64,000 bases of DNA, taken from positions 20,254,369 to 20,318,368 of the forward strand of contig NC_080044.1 in the NCBI RefSeq assembly GCF_012489685.1. Direction: 5' to 3'. The notes beneath the pieces are model-generated. The model saw only the letters and a program-made list of their open reading frames with translations. It was not told where the DNA came from and did not search any database. Below are positions 10,571-20,444 of this stretch, piece after piece; within the stretch, counting starts at the first letter, position 1; each line of letters starts with the position of its first letter. The position numbers and the translations under genes are program-made. The stretch comes from Lotus japonicus. Its lineage: Eukaryota; Streptophyta; Magnoliopsida; Fabales; Fabaceae.

Positions 10571-11050
10571 ATGTCCATTGCGGACTGGTTCACAATGGTC
10601 CACCCTTCGGGGGGGATCAGATATGAGATGATTGACCAGGATGACCCCGGTTCGTGGGTGGTAGACCCCGCTAGCCACCGCGCGACCTATTCCGGGAGGA
10701 TCATGGAGGATTGGGTAGATAGGGGAGGACTCTTGGTAGAGGGAGTGCTGAGGAGGTGCTCTGTCAGCTTCAACTTGCCACCGGGTGTGCATTGCGGACC
10801 AGGAGCAGGAGGACCACCACCGCCACCGTCATCTTCAGAGGACGAGGATCCCTCAGAGGAGGAGCCAGTGGGAGTGCCTTCGGCAGAGTCTAGTGCACCC
10901 ACCCCTGCGATCATTGATGATCATGGATCGGGCCCAAAGCCCGTTAGTCCATCACCGGAGTGCATCGCTGTTGCGAGAGGGGGCAGGGTAGTGTTTGTAG
11001 ACTTAGTTGTTTTGGATTCTGATTCAGACGACGATCATGCTGACACATAG
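10571..11050 (+). CDS. LTR-resident ORF, 159 aa, intact copy in the 3' LTR
   Basis: No known family recognised. This is the best-preserved copy: conserved N-terminal block (about residues 1-85) with DPGSWVVDP, YSGRIMED and SFNLPPGVHCGPG; five prolines; acidic SSSEDEDPSEEEP; low-complexity linker; and C-terminal VDLVVLDSDSDDD, which resembles a SUMO-interacting motif (hydrophobic core followed by Ser/Asp). There is no signal peptide or membrane segment. It lies about 2.3 kb after the LTR TATA box and 490 bp before the LTR end, directly after a splice-acceptor-like TTTTGTCAG. It differs from the 5' LTR copy at about eight residues. Function unknown; possibly an accessory or leader protein of the element. 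Confidence 0.65.
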   Translation: MSIADWFTMVHPSGGIRYEMIDQDDPGSWVVDPASHRATYSGRIMEDWVDRGGLLVEGVLRRCSVSFNLPPGVHCGPGAGGPPPPPSSSEDEDPSEEEPVGVPSAESSAPTPAIIDDHGSGPKPVSPSPECIAVARGGRVVFVDLVVLDSDSDDDHADT

Positions 11051-11545
11051 TTTTGAGTGTTAGTGTGAGCTTCTCGAGTTAGGATTAGTGTAGGAGTAGA
11101 GTCTTAGCTCTGACAGTCATTGCTTCATTTGCTTCTTTGGGGGACAGGGTAGTTCCGCCTATAGCTTTTTGTGTGGTTTCCTTATGGGAATCACAGAGAG
11201 TTGGTTGGACTTAGGAGGTCTTATTTTCAGGTCATTGGGTCAGCTTATTCTTAGTTTTGAGGGATAGTGTTGCGGACAGTTACCTTTATATTTGGTTTGT
11301 ATATATTGCCTACGGGCGCTACTCTTCTATTACCGTCACTGGAGGTTTACTCGTGACGAGGTTGCTACTTACAGCGGGGGCTGTTGTATATATATAGTAT
11401 ATTAGTTCTGTTGATTTCGCATTTGGGTTCTTTTTAATTCAGTCTTGTCTTTATTATTATCAAAAAAAAAAATATTCACGTTTTTCCGCATTAAGTTTAT
11501 TTTTGGTTACTAAAGTGACGCCACCGAAATCGGGGTGTTACAGCA

Positions 11546-13690
11546 TGTTTAAAAAAGAATGCAAGTTTTCAGTGGACAGGGGCGTGCGAGGATGCCTTCC
11601 AGCAGCTTAAGGAGTTACTGGCTTCACCACCTATGCTAGCTAAGCCAACGCCCGGGATTCCTTTAATTCTTTACTTGGCGGTCACTGAGGCGGCGGTAAG
11701 CACGGTTTTGCTTAAAGAAGAAAAGAAGCAGCATAAAATCATATACTTTGTTAGTCACACGCTGCAAGGGGCAGAAGCGCGGTACCAGAAAATAGAAAAG
11801 GCGGCTCTAGCAATACTAAAGACGGCCAGGCGACTTCGGCCATACTTTCAGAGTTTCCAAATAAAGGTCAAGACAGACATTCCCTTGAGGCAAGTTTTGC
11901 AAAAGCCTGATTTATCAGGGCGATTGGTGAGTTGGTCGGTCGAACTGTCGGAATATGACATTAGCTATGAACCAAGAGGACAAGTCACGATTCAGAGTCT
12001 GATTGACTTTGTAGCAGAGTTAACACCCACAGAAGGTGATAAAGAAAATGCAGAATGGGTACTTTCGGTGGATGGCTCGTCCAATGAATCAGGAAGTGGT
12101 GCAGGCGTGTCGATCGAAAGTCCGGACAAAATGCTGATTGAACAATCACTTAAGTTTGGATTCAGGGCGAGCAACAATCGGTACGAATATGAAGCATTAA
12201 TAGCCGGTTTGAGACTCGCCATTGAATTGGGAGTGCAAAAACTGTATATAAAGGGCGACTCTCAATTGGTAGTAAAGCAAGTGCGTGGTGAATACCAAGT
12301 GAAGGACCCACAATTGTCCAAATACCTAGAAATTGTTCAAAGGCTTATGCAGGCGATTGGACATGTAAGGATCGAGCACATACCAAGAAGTGAAAACGAG
12401 CGTGCGGATGCATTGGCTAAGCTAGCCAGCACTGGGCGACTCGGAAACTACCAAACTGTAATACAAGAAGTTTTGCCCCATCCAAGTACAGACATGGTAG
12501 AGTTCAAAGTGGCGAAGGCTATAGGAAATGGAGAACCATCTTGGATGGATCCAATCATTGAATTCTTAAGTCAACAACCGCAAGATGAAAGCAAAAACAC
12601 CAAGGAAAGAAGGCGCGAGGCTAGCTTTTATAATTTTGTTGGTGGACAGTTGTATAGGCGGGGAATTATGTCTCCAATGCTTAAATGCGTGGATACCGCC
12701 AAATCTCAAGAAATAATGGCTGAGGTTCATGAGGGAGTATGCTCAAGCCACATTGGGGGGCGGTCTTTGGCCGTAAAAGTTCTTAGGGTGGGCTTCTATC
12801 GGCCAACCATCAAGAAAGATTGCATGGAGTACGTGAAAAAGTGTTCAAAGTGTCAAGTCTTTGCTGATATACACAGGGCACCACCAGAGCAACTCACAAC
12901 GATGACCGCCCCGTGGCCCTTCGCCATGTGGGGAACGGATATTTTGGGACCCTTTCCAAGGGCAAAGGCTCAAATGAAGTTCATCGTGGTAGCAGTGGAT
13001 TATTTCACCAAGTGGATAGAAGCCGAGGCACTCGCCACAATCACGGCTGCCAAGGTGCGAAACTTCTTGTGGAGGCGTGTTGTGTGCCGTTTTGGAGTCC
13101 CAATGGCATTAGTTATGGATAATGGCACTCAATTTACCAGCGCACTAACAAGGGACTTCTGTGCTGACCTTGGGATTGACATGCGGTTCACTTCGGTTGA
13201 ACACCCTCAGACGAACGGCCAGGCTGAGGCGGCAAACAAGGTCATATTAAACTGATTGAAGAAGAAGCTTGATGAGGCGAAAGGATGGTGGGCAGAGGAG
13301 TTGCCCGGTGTTTTGTGGGCGTACAATACCACGGTCCAAACCAGCACTGGAGAAACGCCGTATAGGCTAACCTATGGTTCAGACGCCATCACAAACTTGA
13401 TCATGCTCCCAGAATTGCAAAGGGAGGCACACTTGCGTAATGAAGCTGGAAAGATAAGGGTCGCCCGAAAGTACGCAACAAAGGTCATCCCTCGAAAAAT
13501 GAAGGCGAGAGACTTGGTGTTGCGTGAACGGACGCTGACTTCAGGAAAGAACAAGTTGACACCCAATTGGGAAGGCCCTTTTAGGGTTAAAGCTGAAGTG
13601 GGCGCGGGGGCGTACAAGCTGGAACAGTTGGATGGCGGGGCAGTGCGCCGCACGTGGAACGCCTCTAGTTTAAGGCAATACTATAGTTAA
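11546..13690 (+). pseudogene. pol: TatA pol, 3' part: RNase H, second RNase H, integrase
   Basis: The reading frame emerges from the Tekay insertion at 11546, in the RT/RNase H junction. The first RNase H (GAEARYQKIEKAALAIL, RLRPYFQSF) is followed by a second, archaeal-type RNase H (WVLSVDGSSNESGSGAG, FRASNNRYEYEALIAGLRLA, GDSQLVVKQVRGEYQ). That dual arrangement marks the Tat/Ogre lineage. The integrase follows: zinc-binding ...CVKKCSKCQ-like segment, WGTDILGPF, MDNGTQFTS, NGQAEAANK. A single in-frame TGA at 13253-13255 replaces a Gly codon (compare TatB). The C-terminal part resumes at 13256 and ends WNASSLRQYYS. Confidence 0.92.
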
Positions 13691-14156
13691 GAAGAAGAAA
13701 GTCGCACTCTTTTTTCCTTGAAAAAGGTTTTTAATGAGGCGACCAATGAAAAGAATGGGGGAAACTCTCATGTACGGGTCTATAAACCCTAAGTTTTATT
13801 AACAGCAATGAAAAATTTTTTACAGTTTGATGTTTGTCACAACTGACGAGATCTAACTCATAAACTTTGCTAAACAAATTTCCTATGGCGATGACCCAAC
13901 ATGACAAAAAACTTTCGCAATAAGAAAGTGTCATCACTGAGCAAACATAGCCTTGGAAATTCTAGTGGCCACTAGAAACCAAGCCTCGTCCGTAAAACGA
14001 CTAAGGCCAGTAAAATGCGCCTAAGCCTTGGTTATCATACCAAGCTGAAAAACCTCGCCAAAAGGCGAGTAAAGTCTCAGCAAAACACGCTATAACGAAA
14101 TTAAAATGATTGAGTAAAACATGATTGAAAATAAAAAGGGAACAAGCACCCAAATG
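13691..14156 (+). other. TatA post-pol untranslated segment
   Basis: No gene seen. Near 13706-13740 it has CTCTTTTTTCC followed by AAAAAGG-TTTTTAATGAGGC. The same arrangement occurs twice after TatB pol (41970-41987, 42040-42056). It looks like a short stem-forming, lineage-conserved element just downstream of the integrase stop. Confidence 0.5.
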
Positions 14157-15407
14157 TCATACGTCATTACAAAACAAAGGGCGGAGCCCGAAATCCAAAT
14201 AGAAGCAACAAAAAGTTAAGTTACAAATATGGAAAATATCCTTAATATCGTATGCTTGGTTATTTGCGTTGGTTTCACTTGCAGCAATCTTCTTAGCATC
14301 CTCGCCCTCGCCCTGAGTTGTTTCACTTGCAGCAATCTTCTCCGCATCCTCGCCCTCTTCCTCATCGTCGGACTCTTGCATAAAAGGAAGGCTGCGCACT
14401 TTAGGATCGGGATCGCCTACAACTTTGCCATCCACGATCTTCTTCATGAAACCAAACATAGAAAAATCAAGTTTCGGATAAAGAATCCGAAGTTGCTCTT
14501 TGGCGCTGAGATGACCTAAAACATATTGGCGAGAACTCTTCACTAAAAGTGTCTCGTTAGTTTTATGCAACTCAGCCTTCAGCCTATTAATTTCTTCTTC
14601 AGCAGTGTTAAGTTTGGTTTCAAGGATCCCCTTGGCAGCCCTCTCCTTGGCAAGATCCTCAGTCGCCCCCTGAAGCTGACGGCGGACGCCGACCAAAGCA
14701 TCTTCAGTTTGCTTTTTGGCAGAATCAGCGCGCTTGGCGGCGGTGTCCGACTCAGTTTTCAATTGAGCATATGCCACCTTAGCATCTTCAAATTTTTGCT
14801 GGGCGCGGGCCTTATCAGATTCGATATTCTTCAAATGAGGAAGAAAACCGGCGGCACAGCTGGCAGCGGCGAGCGCTTGGTTTACTGCGAGAGTCACAGC
14901 GGTTCGAACACCCTTGGAGGCCACGTCATGCGGAATTTGAGTGTTAAAATTCCTCTCTATAAAGTTAAGGCCATTGAATTTGGGATCAAAGACGCTGTGA
15001 AGAGCGCCAGTATCGCTACCAGGTACTGCGTCCCGAGATTATTGAGGGGTAGGGCTGGCGGCAGCGATCAGGTTGGCAAAAGCGCCAGGAGTTTGAAGTG
15101 GGGGCGGGGGAATGTTGCTGGAAGACCTCCTGTCTTTTGAAGCCTTGGATAAGGCATCATTCAATGTTGGCTGCTTGGGGTCACTCTTGGAGGAACCGCC
15201 AGGTTTTTGGCGCTTGGGGTTGCGTTCATCAATCAAGGGTGACTTATTTTTCCTGTCACTCTTCAAGTCTTTCTTTTCATTCTTCCTTTGCCCCTTAGCA
15301 GCATCGACCTGACTGGCGATTAAGGCTTGCATGCTGTCAGCACTAACGCCGCCTTTGGCCTTGCCCATTTCAGCTGAAAACAGTAAAAAAAAAAAAAAAA
15401 TTAGCAA
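14157..15407 (-). pseudogene. TatA antisense ORF 2, coiled-coil protein, one in-frame stop
   Basis: It reads on the strand opposite to pol. It starts MGKAKGGVSADSMQ (15407), has a basic Lys/Arg-rich N-terminal region, then one in-frame TAA at 15039-15041, and continues in the same frame. A long Ala/Lys/Glu-rich coiled coil follows (AQQKFEDAKVAYAQLK..., ~14480-14850), then YPKLDFSMF...KIVDGKVV and an acidic tail. The tail contains a tandemly duplicated EGEDA-K-IAASET segment. It is the counterpart of TatB 50014-51101: YPKLDF/KIVDGK corresponds to NPNLTINF/RIVDGK. Function unknown. Confidence 0.65.
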
Positions 15408-15428
15408 CGGGCGACCAAGGAAAGCTCA

Positions 15429-16424
15429 TTACAAGGCATGCATAATGAATCCAGACTTCCAAAAAAATTGCGGAAGTTTCTCATCTTTGGCGGCCTGAAG
15501 AAGGTCAGAACAGGAAATTTGAGGGAGGGTAAGGATGTAAAAGGCGACCTGTTTCTCCTCTTTGTTCAGCGCCTCAAGCACGACAGTGATGTCCCGCCGA
15601 GGGTTCACGGTCCAGTGTAGAGGAAACAAGGGGCGGTCTTTTTGGTCAAGGATGAGGTTCGGAATGTCGGGCGAATGAACGATCTTAAAAAACTTTTTTT
15701 GCCAATGTTTGAAGTTACTCTTCAAGGGTTTGAAAATGGACATGTTAGGACGGGCCGATAAAGGAACAAAAGACACGCAAGAAAGTTTGGCGATGCTAGT
15801 TTTATAGAAAAAGAAAAATAAAGGGTAAGTGGGGACAACGTTTAGCTGCTCACACAACAATTCAAAACAACGAATGAAGCCCCAGGCGTTCGGTAGAAGC
15901 TGGCAGGGGGCGACATTTAGGAAAGTAAGCACATCACAAATAAAACTGGAAAAAGGAAGCTTCATGAAAAGCTCCGTAAAAATATACCCATAAAGATAGA
16001 ACCAGGCGGGCTCTCTGTTGGCTCCATTAGGTTTAAGGGTTACGACTTCACTGTCATCGCAAAGGGCGACGTTCAAGGATAGGTCGTCATTATGGCCGGT
16101 TTCGGGGTTCACCCTGGTAAAACCTCGGGCGTTAAGGCGATTGTTATTCAGTGCTTGAACACTGTTCCAAACGGAACGGAGGAGACACTTGTCATCAATA
16201 CACTTATCACTAGTGCGCCAACTTTCAGAAGTTGAGGGGTTATCGGTGGAAAGGTTAGAGGTTATAGAGGCCGTTCTTTCTTGGGCGGGTTCCGAGGAAG
16301 AGGGCGAGGTGTGGGACTCAGAATCAGATTCAACCGTAATAACCTTTTGGTTATTAAAAATTTTGTCATCATCAGAAACAGGATCAAGAGAAAGAGAAGA
16401 ACAAGAGGGGTTTTTGGCAGACAT
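15429..16424 (-). CDS. TatA antisense ORF 1, 'putative gypsy type transposon' domain
   Basis: 331 codons with ATG at 16424. The Ser/Thr-rich acidic N-terminus (~1-75) is followed by a conserved domain: FMKLPFSSFICDVLTFLNVAP, LPNAWGFIRCFELLC and FPLHWTV. This resembles the Transposase_28 family, a plant domain common in such antisense ORFs; despite the name no catalytic role is established. TatB carries a homologue at 51181-51961. A TATA box on the same strand lies ~230 bp upstream. In TatA the splice to ORF 2 is not obviously in phase: a GTAATG follows the last codons, but the TTTTCAG acceptor would bring in a stop. Confidence 0.7.
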   Translation of the reverse strand: MSAKNPSCSSLSLDPVSDDDKIFNNQKVITVESDSESHTSPSSSEPAQERTASITSNLSTDNPSTSESWRTSDKCIDDKCLLRSVWNSVQALNNNRLNARGFTRVNPETGHNDDLSLNVALCDDSEVVTLKPNGANREPAWFYLYGYIFTELFMKLPFSSFICDVLTFLNVAPCQLLPNAWGFIRCFELLCEQLNVVPTYPLFFFFYKTSIAKLSCVSFVPLSARPNMSIFKPLKSNFKHWQKKFFKIVHSPDIPNLILDQKDRPLFPLHWTVNPRRDITVVLEALNKEEKQVAFYILTLPQISCSDLLQAAKDEKLPQFFWKSGFIMHAL

Positions 16425-16655
16425 TTTGGAGAAGCTTCAGAAAAGGGAGATGAATGGAAAAACAACAAGAAAAGTAAAGAGAAAAGAGAGAAACTGACCG
16501 AAGATAGGTGAGGTAATGGGAATGCAGCGAGCAATGGTGGTCGGAACACTGAAAGGTCACCGGAGTAGCAAGCGGCAGTCGAGTTCAGAGAACTTCAACA
16601 AATACAAGGGTTGAAAGTAAGGAAAAGTAAAAGAGTGAAAAATGAAGATTTGGGG

Positions 16656-16665
16656 TTTTATATAG
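16656..16665 (-). promoter_or_regulatory. Antisense TATA box of TatA
   Basis: CTATATAAAA on the reverse strand, ~230 bp before the antisense ATG at 16424. TatB has the equivalent CTATATAAGG at 52337-52346. Confidence 0.6.
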
Positions 16666-16906
16666 GGAAGTCAAGTAAGGAGAGAGAAGGAAAGTGGAAA
16701 AGACGTGACCATTTTTAAACGTTTTCACAAATCGAGGCAATCCCTCGAATTCCGCGTGAAAAGACTGCGGCAGTTGAAGGCTAATGATGGCAATTTTTTG
16801 GTAACGGTGCAACGATAGAAGAAACGGCACGAGTCAAACAAGTTGGGCGACCTGGCGTGAATTTTATAAGACAAGCAGACTCCAAAAAGAAGTAGTCTCT
16901 TGTCTT

Positions 16907-17376
16907 GTGGGCTAGGTCAGATAAGGCGGGCTTACCGCGGGAAGGGCGGCAAGAACATTTCTATCTTGACTAAGACATTTCAGTTCCAGAAGAGATGGAG
17001 CTTCATGTCTTGTGGGCTTATGGGCCGGGCGGGTCATCATAAGTCTACTGACCTGCCCGGTAAGACCAGCAACGAGGTTATTAGGACGTAAACCCCAGCT
17101 TAAGGATGTGGGCCCGAGTTGTTTTGTCTTATCATATTGTATACATGCATTTGTCTTATTCAACATAGGGATTTGGGCCCTGTATGTAAGGCTCAAATCC
17201 ATGAACATTCTAGATAAGGATAATTCCTACTATAAAGGATGTCCTCACCTTGTACTAGGGACCTTTTCAACCATTTATGAGATTATTTCCTTATTTACGT
17301 ATTGTTTTCCTCTTCTAGCTCTGCTAGGGTTTTTCAAGGGTACTTTATTTCCATTGTCATACCTTAGGAAGGAACA
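16907..17376 (+). repeat. TatA 3' LTR (boundaries by analogy)
   Basis: By analogy with TatB (TTG|TGGTCTGAT...GGAACA), the start is set at TTG|TGGGCTAGG and the end at AGGAAGGAACA. A TATA-like CTATAAAGGATG lies near 17231, and a transcribed, pyrimidine-rich tail follows. The 5' LTR is outside the window, so neither end can be tested. Confidence 0.5.
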
Positions 17377-17576
17377 CATTCGTACCAGAGCAGCATCTTA
17401 GAATACATATATACAGAAAAAGTAAAATGAAAGTCAATGCCATATTATATTTGTATAGCTAGGGTTGTCCATCAGCCAAATACAATCGGTTTCGGGCCGC
17501 CATCGTTGGTTTCTTCGGGTGGAAATAACTAAAAACCTAGGCTCACCACTGTCTGTGTAAAGCGTCGGTTCGGTCA
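17377..17576. other. Intergenic sequence
   Basis: 200 bp between the TatA LTR and the solo Copia LTR. No gene or clear element seen. Confidence 0.5.
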
Positions 17577-18455
17577 TGTTGTTCCTTTGTTGTCATCAAT
17601 TTTGTTAAAAACAACCTGATGTCCTAGCCGATGTTGTGACATCTGCCTTGATGAAGGCCAGGACATCCGCCCCTGCTGGCATGCAAGTGGGTCCCTTGTG
17701 GTTATGCTTTATGGTATGATCTGTGCTTACTTGAAGGTCAAGTAACTGTGTGTTGGGAGCCAGTTGCGGGTTGTTATTGTTGAAGCAAATATGTGATTAA
17801 AAAGATTTGTTTCTATTTTTACTTGTTGATCACTCATATCAGATCTTGAAAGATTCTCTGCTGATATGAGTTGGATCAAAGTGTTCTTCAGCCCAAATAA
17901 ACCCTAGCCGCCTCTGCTGAAGTATATATTGACAAAGACCTGAAGCTTGAAGTTGATCGAGAGAATTACCTTGAAGATCAAGTGTTCTTAAGAGTGTAAG
18001 TTGTTCTTTGTCTTTGTTAGTTGTGAACTCGTCTTGCTCACTGATTCTATAAAGTGAGACTGAGTTCTGTGTTGTGTTTGAGTGTCAAACAAACTCTGTG
18101 TTATTGTTGTTCACCAATCACTGTGGCAGTGATTGAGGAAAAGTGAGAGGGGCTCTCATACTTAGGCTGTGGTTCTAAGTAGAATACCACTGGGTAGATT
18201 AGGTTAAGAACAATGAACTTGATGTGTTCATGTGGGTCTGTAATACCTAGTTCTTGAGATAGTGGAATTCCTTTTCATTGGGCGAAAGCTAACCAGACGT
18301 AGGTGTAGTTTCACCGAACTGGGTTAACAACTTCCTGTTTCTTGTTCCCTTTTAGTTGTTTGTTGTTTTGTGTTCAGGTCTTTCAGTTGTATGATGTTCT
18401 AATCGATTGTCCCAGCATCGTGCAGGACATTTGTTCTAAGGGATCTAGAATTTCA
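17577..18455 (+). mobile_element. Solo Copia-type LTR (879 bp)
   Basis: It begins TGTTGTTCC and ends CTAGAATTTCA, flanked by a perfect 5-bp duplication GGTCA (17572-17576 and 18456-18460). It has a TATA-like AGTATATATTGAC near 17920 and a leader-like downstream part. No primer site or internal region follows, so it is a recombination-derived solo LTR. The Copia assignment rests on its overall look and is less sure. Confidence 0.8.
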
Positions 18456-18460
18456 GGTCA

Positions 18461-19328
18461 TATCTCGGATATTGTGGGTGTGGGTCAATCTGGTTGGTTA
18501 CTGGACTGTGCGAGCCTCCCATATCCAAGAGTCGCTCACGTAGGGATAGTGGGTTCAAGCACATGACGCTCGCCAGAGGACAGCCTGGTAGAGCGAGACT
18601 TTATTTTTTCTTAGGTTGCTCGCTTGAAGCGAGAGTTATTTGTTAGGTAGTTGGGCTTAGGATAAGGAGGCCCAACAATCCCATTAGGGCAGCGTTTAAA
18701 GCCCACCAAGCCTCTATAAATAGGGGTTAAGGGGTCATTGTAAGGGGCTTTCTGCTCATTTGAACCAATAACAAACTTTTACTTATTTATCCATGTGTTC
18801 AATTCCTTAGGACTTTGGGGGTTACCTTTTCCGTGAGTGTTCAATTCAAGAACAGTTACGAACGAGATAAAAAAAGGGATGAGGAGGAAAAAAATTGCTT
18901 TTCTTTGATGGATCCAAAAAAATAGAGAAGTGTAGTTCATTGTAATACATGCCAGATTCAATAAATCCAGAAAAATCTCACCAAAATAAAAGATAAGATG
19001 ACAAAAAGAGAAAAGATACATAAAAATAAAACATAAATACAAGAAGATGAACACAGACTTCACATTGGTGCTCACTGCTCGGAGATGAGATAAAGGCAAC
19101 GCCTTGGCATGTCATGGCTTGTGGTTAGCTAAAGAACGTGAGAAGACACATATCCAAAGATGAAAAGAGCTATTACCAGACTAAAGATGGGAAGTGCGAA
19201 GAAGCAGATCCAGAGCTCTTTCAAGATGGAGAATTGTGATTGTTCTTGTGACGGCGAGTGCACTGGGTTGAAGCGGCGAACACATGGTGGTTGATTGCGA
19301 CGTAGAGGAGAGGCTTTGAGTGGGTTTG
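18461..19328. other. Host or decayed repeat sequence upstream of TatB
   Basis: 18461-18770 includes CTCTATAAATAGGGG and pyrimidine-rich text that could be another decayed LTR. 18780-19285, read on the reverse strand, continues the possible host transcription unit that TatB split. It contains a 34-codon frame starting at 19285 and a TM-like frame without an ATG. Neither is a convincing gene. Confidence 0.35.
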
Positions 19329-19333
19329 AGTCT

Positions 19334-19560
19334 TGGTCTGATATGGACGAATCAATGTATTTTACAATTGGGCTGACCAAACTTATGTACCAAATGGGTC
19401 GGGTAACCCATGGTCCAACCGGACCAAAAGCCAAGCTATAAATAACAGGCACCACCCAAGCGGTAGGGGGACCTATCATTTCACGCATTTTTACTCGTTT
19501 GTTTACCTCTTGTTCGCTCTCTAGTTTGATTAGCCCTATCGGCAGTTCAATACCGGAACA
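19334..19560 (+). repeat. TatB 5' LTR (227 bp)
   Basis: TGGTCTGATATGG...CCGGAACA. A TATA-like CTATAAATAA lies near 19435. It is short for the lineage. Confidence 0.93.
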
Positions 19561-19561
19561 T

Positions 19562-19579
19562 TGGCGCCCACCGTGGGGC
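19562..19579 (+). promoter_or_regulatory. Primer binding site, tRNA-Lys
   Basis: TGGCGCCCACCGTGGGGC complements the 3' 18 bases of plant tRNA-Lys including CCA. It starts one base after the 5' LTR. Confidence 0.85.
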
Positions 19580-19615
19580 CGAAGGATACTTTCCTAGGCT
19601 TCATTTTTCACTGCA

Positions 19616-20444
19616 ATGGTGACTCGATCCGGTGCGAACGGAGAGAGGAATCATGTCCAACAAGATAATGTTCCTCCCGATGTTCTTCAGCAGATCATGG
19701 ATGATCTCAATGATCTCCGTCAACATAATCAACATTTACAAAATCAACTTACTGATCTCAATCAGACTCAGGGCTTACGAGAGGGCGATCGACGAATGGC
19801 TGAGACGGTGGTGGATTTCCAACCTTTCACAGAGGAAATAGCAAACACCACCGTCCCTGATAATTTGAATACACTAAAGCTTGATTCTTACTATGGCGAC
19901 ATGGATCCAAAGGATCATTTAGTGTATTTTAACACAAAAATGGTTATTGTAGACACGTCAGACGCGTTGAAGTGCAAAATGCTTCCATCAACTTTCAAGA
20001 AGTCAGCAATGATTTGGTTTACAATTTTGCCTTCAAGGTCAATCGTCAACTTCACGGAGTTATCAACAAAGTTCTTGTCTCAATTTTCAACTAGTCGTGC
20101 TCAAAAGGTGACTCCAGCGACATTATTCAATGTTCGTCAGGGACCAAATGAGACTTTGCAGTCTTACATGGGGCGATTCAACCAATTATCTGTTCATTTG
20201 GAGGATAAGATGCCGGAAATCTGCATTGCAGCTTTTGAATTGGGTTTGAAGCCTGGAGGCTTAAACAACAATTTAAGTAGGAAACCTGTGGAAACAATGG
20301 CACATTTACGTGAAAGAGTGCAAGGGTACATCAGGGAGGAGCAAAGCGACCGGATAAAAAATAACCGCCCAAATGCAGCGGTTACGGGGCAAAAACAACA
20401 GTTTGAGGCGAAGAAGGGAGCGGTTACGGATCAATATTCGAAGG
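19616..20444 (+). pseudogene. gag: TatB gag, N-terminal part, interrupted by SIRE
   Basis: ATG (19616) lies 36 bp after the primer site. A coiled-coil-like N-terminus (LRQHNQHLQNQLTDL) leads into a Retrotrans_gag core: MLPSTFKKSAMIWFTILPSRSIVNFTEL..., NVRQGPNETLQSYMGRF and AFELGLKPG. The frame is cut at the GAAGG duplication (20440-20444) where SIRE entered. It resumes in the same phase after 37404. Confidence 0.9.

Larger units (their letters stand above)
521..11542 (+). mobile_element. Tekay-type Ty3/Gypsy chromovirus, 5'-truncated
   Basis: Order: truncated 5' LTR (521-2864), tRNA-iMet primer site, gag, protease, reverse transcriptase, RNase H, integrase with C-terminal chromodomain, then a complete 3' LTR (7513-11542). 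The long LTR, double CCHC Gag and group II-like chromodomain are typical of the Tekay/Del clade. The two LTRs differ at roughly 40 places over 2.34 kb by eye (about 1.6%), so the insertion is fairly young. It sits inside the pol of TatA: the Tat frame resumes directly after 11542. The target duplication cannot be checked because the 5' end is lost. Confidence 0.9.
7513..11542 (+). repeat. Complete 3' LTR of the Tekay element (4,030 bp)
   Basis: It starts TGTAAGGCCC and ends GTGTTACA. The TATA box at 8219-8227 implies a U3 of about 0.74 kb and an R/U5 of about 3.3 kb, which is very long. The R/U5 part contains splice-like sites, the hairpin array (9650-9853) and the LTR ORF (10571-11050). It is flanked downstream by TatA pol. 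Confidence 0.92.
11543..17376 (+). mobile_element. TatA: 3' half of a Tat-lineage Ty3/Gypsy element
   Basis: It consists of pol 3' part, a conserved post-pol segment, two antisense ORFs and a 3' LTR. The 5' half would lie beyond the Tekay insertion, outside the window. The antisense genes between integrase and 3' LTR are a known feature of several Tat-lineage elements (for example Grande and Retand). Confidence 0.85.

Noticed and set aside
18461..18780. Another LTR around CTCTATAAATAGGGG
   Set aside because: No paired LTR, clear ends or target duplication found; left as unassigned.
19129..19488. Reverse ORF with a transmembrane-like segment
   Set aside because: The start lies in the TatB LTR; at the restored empty site the frame has no ATG upstream of the hydrophobic stretch.
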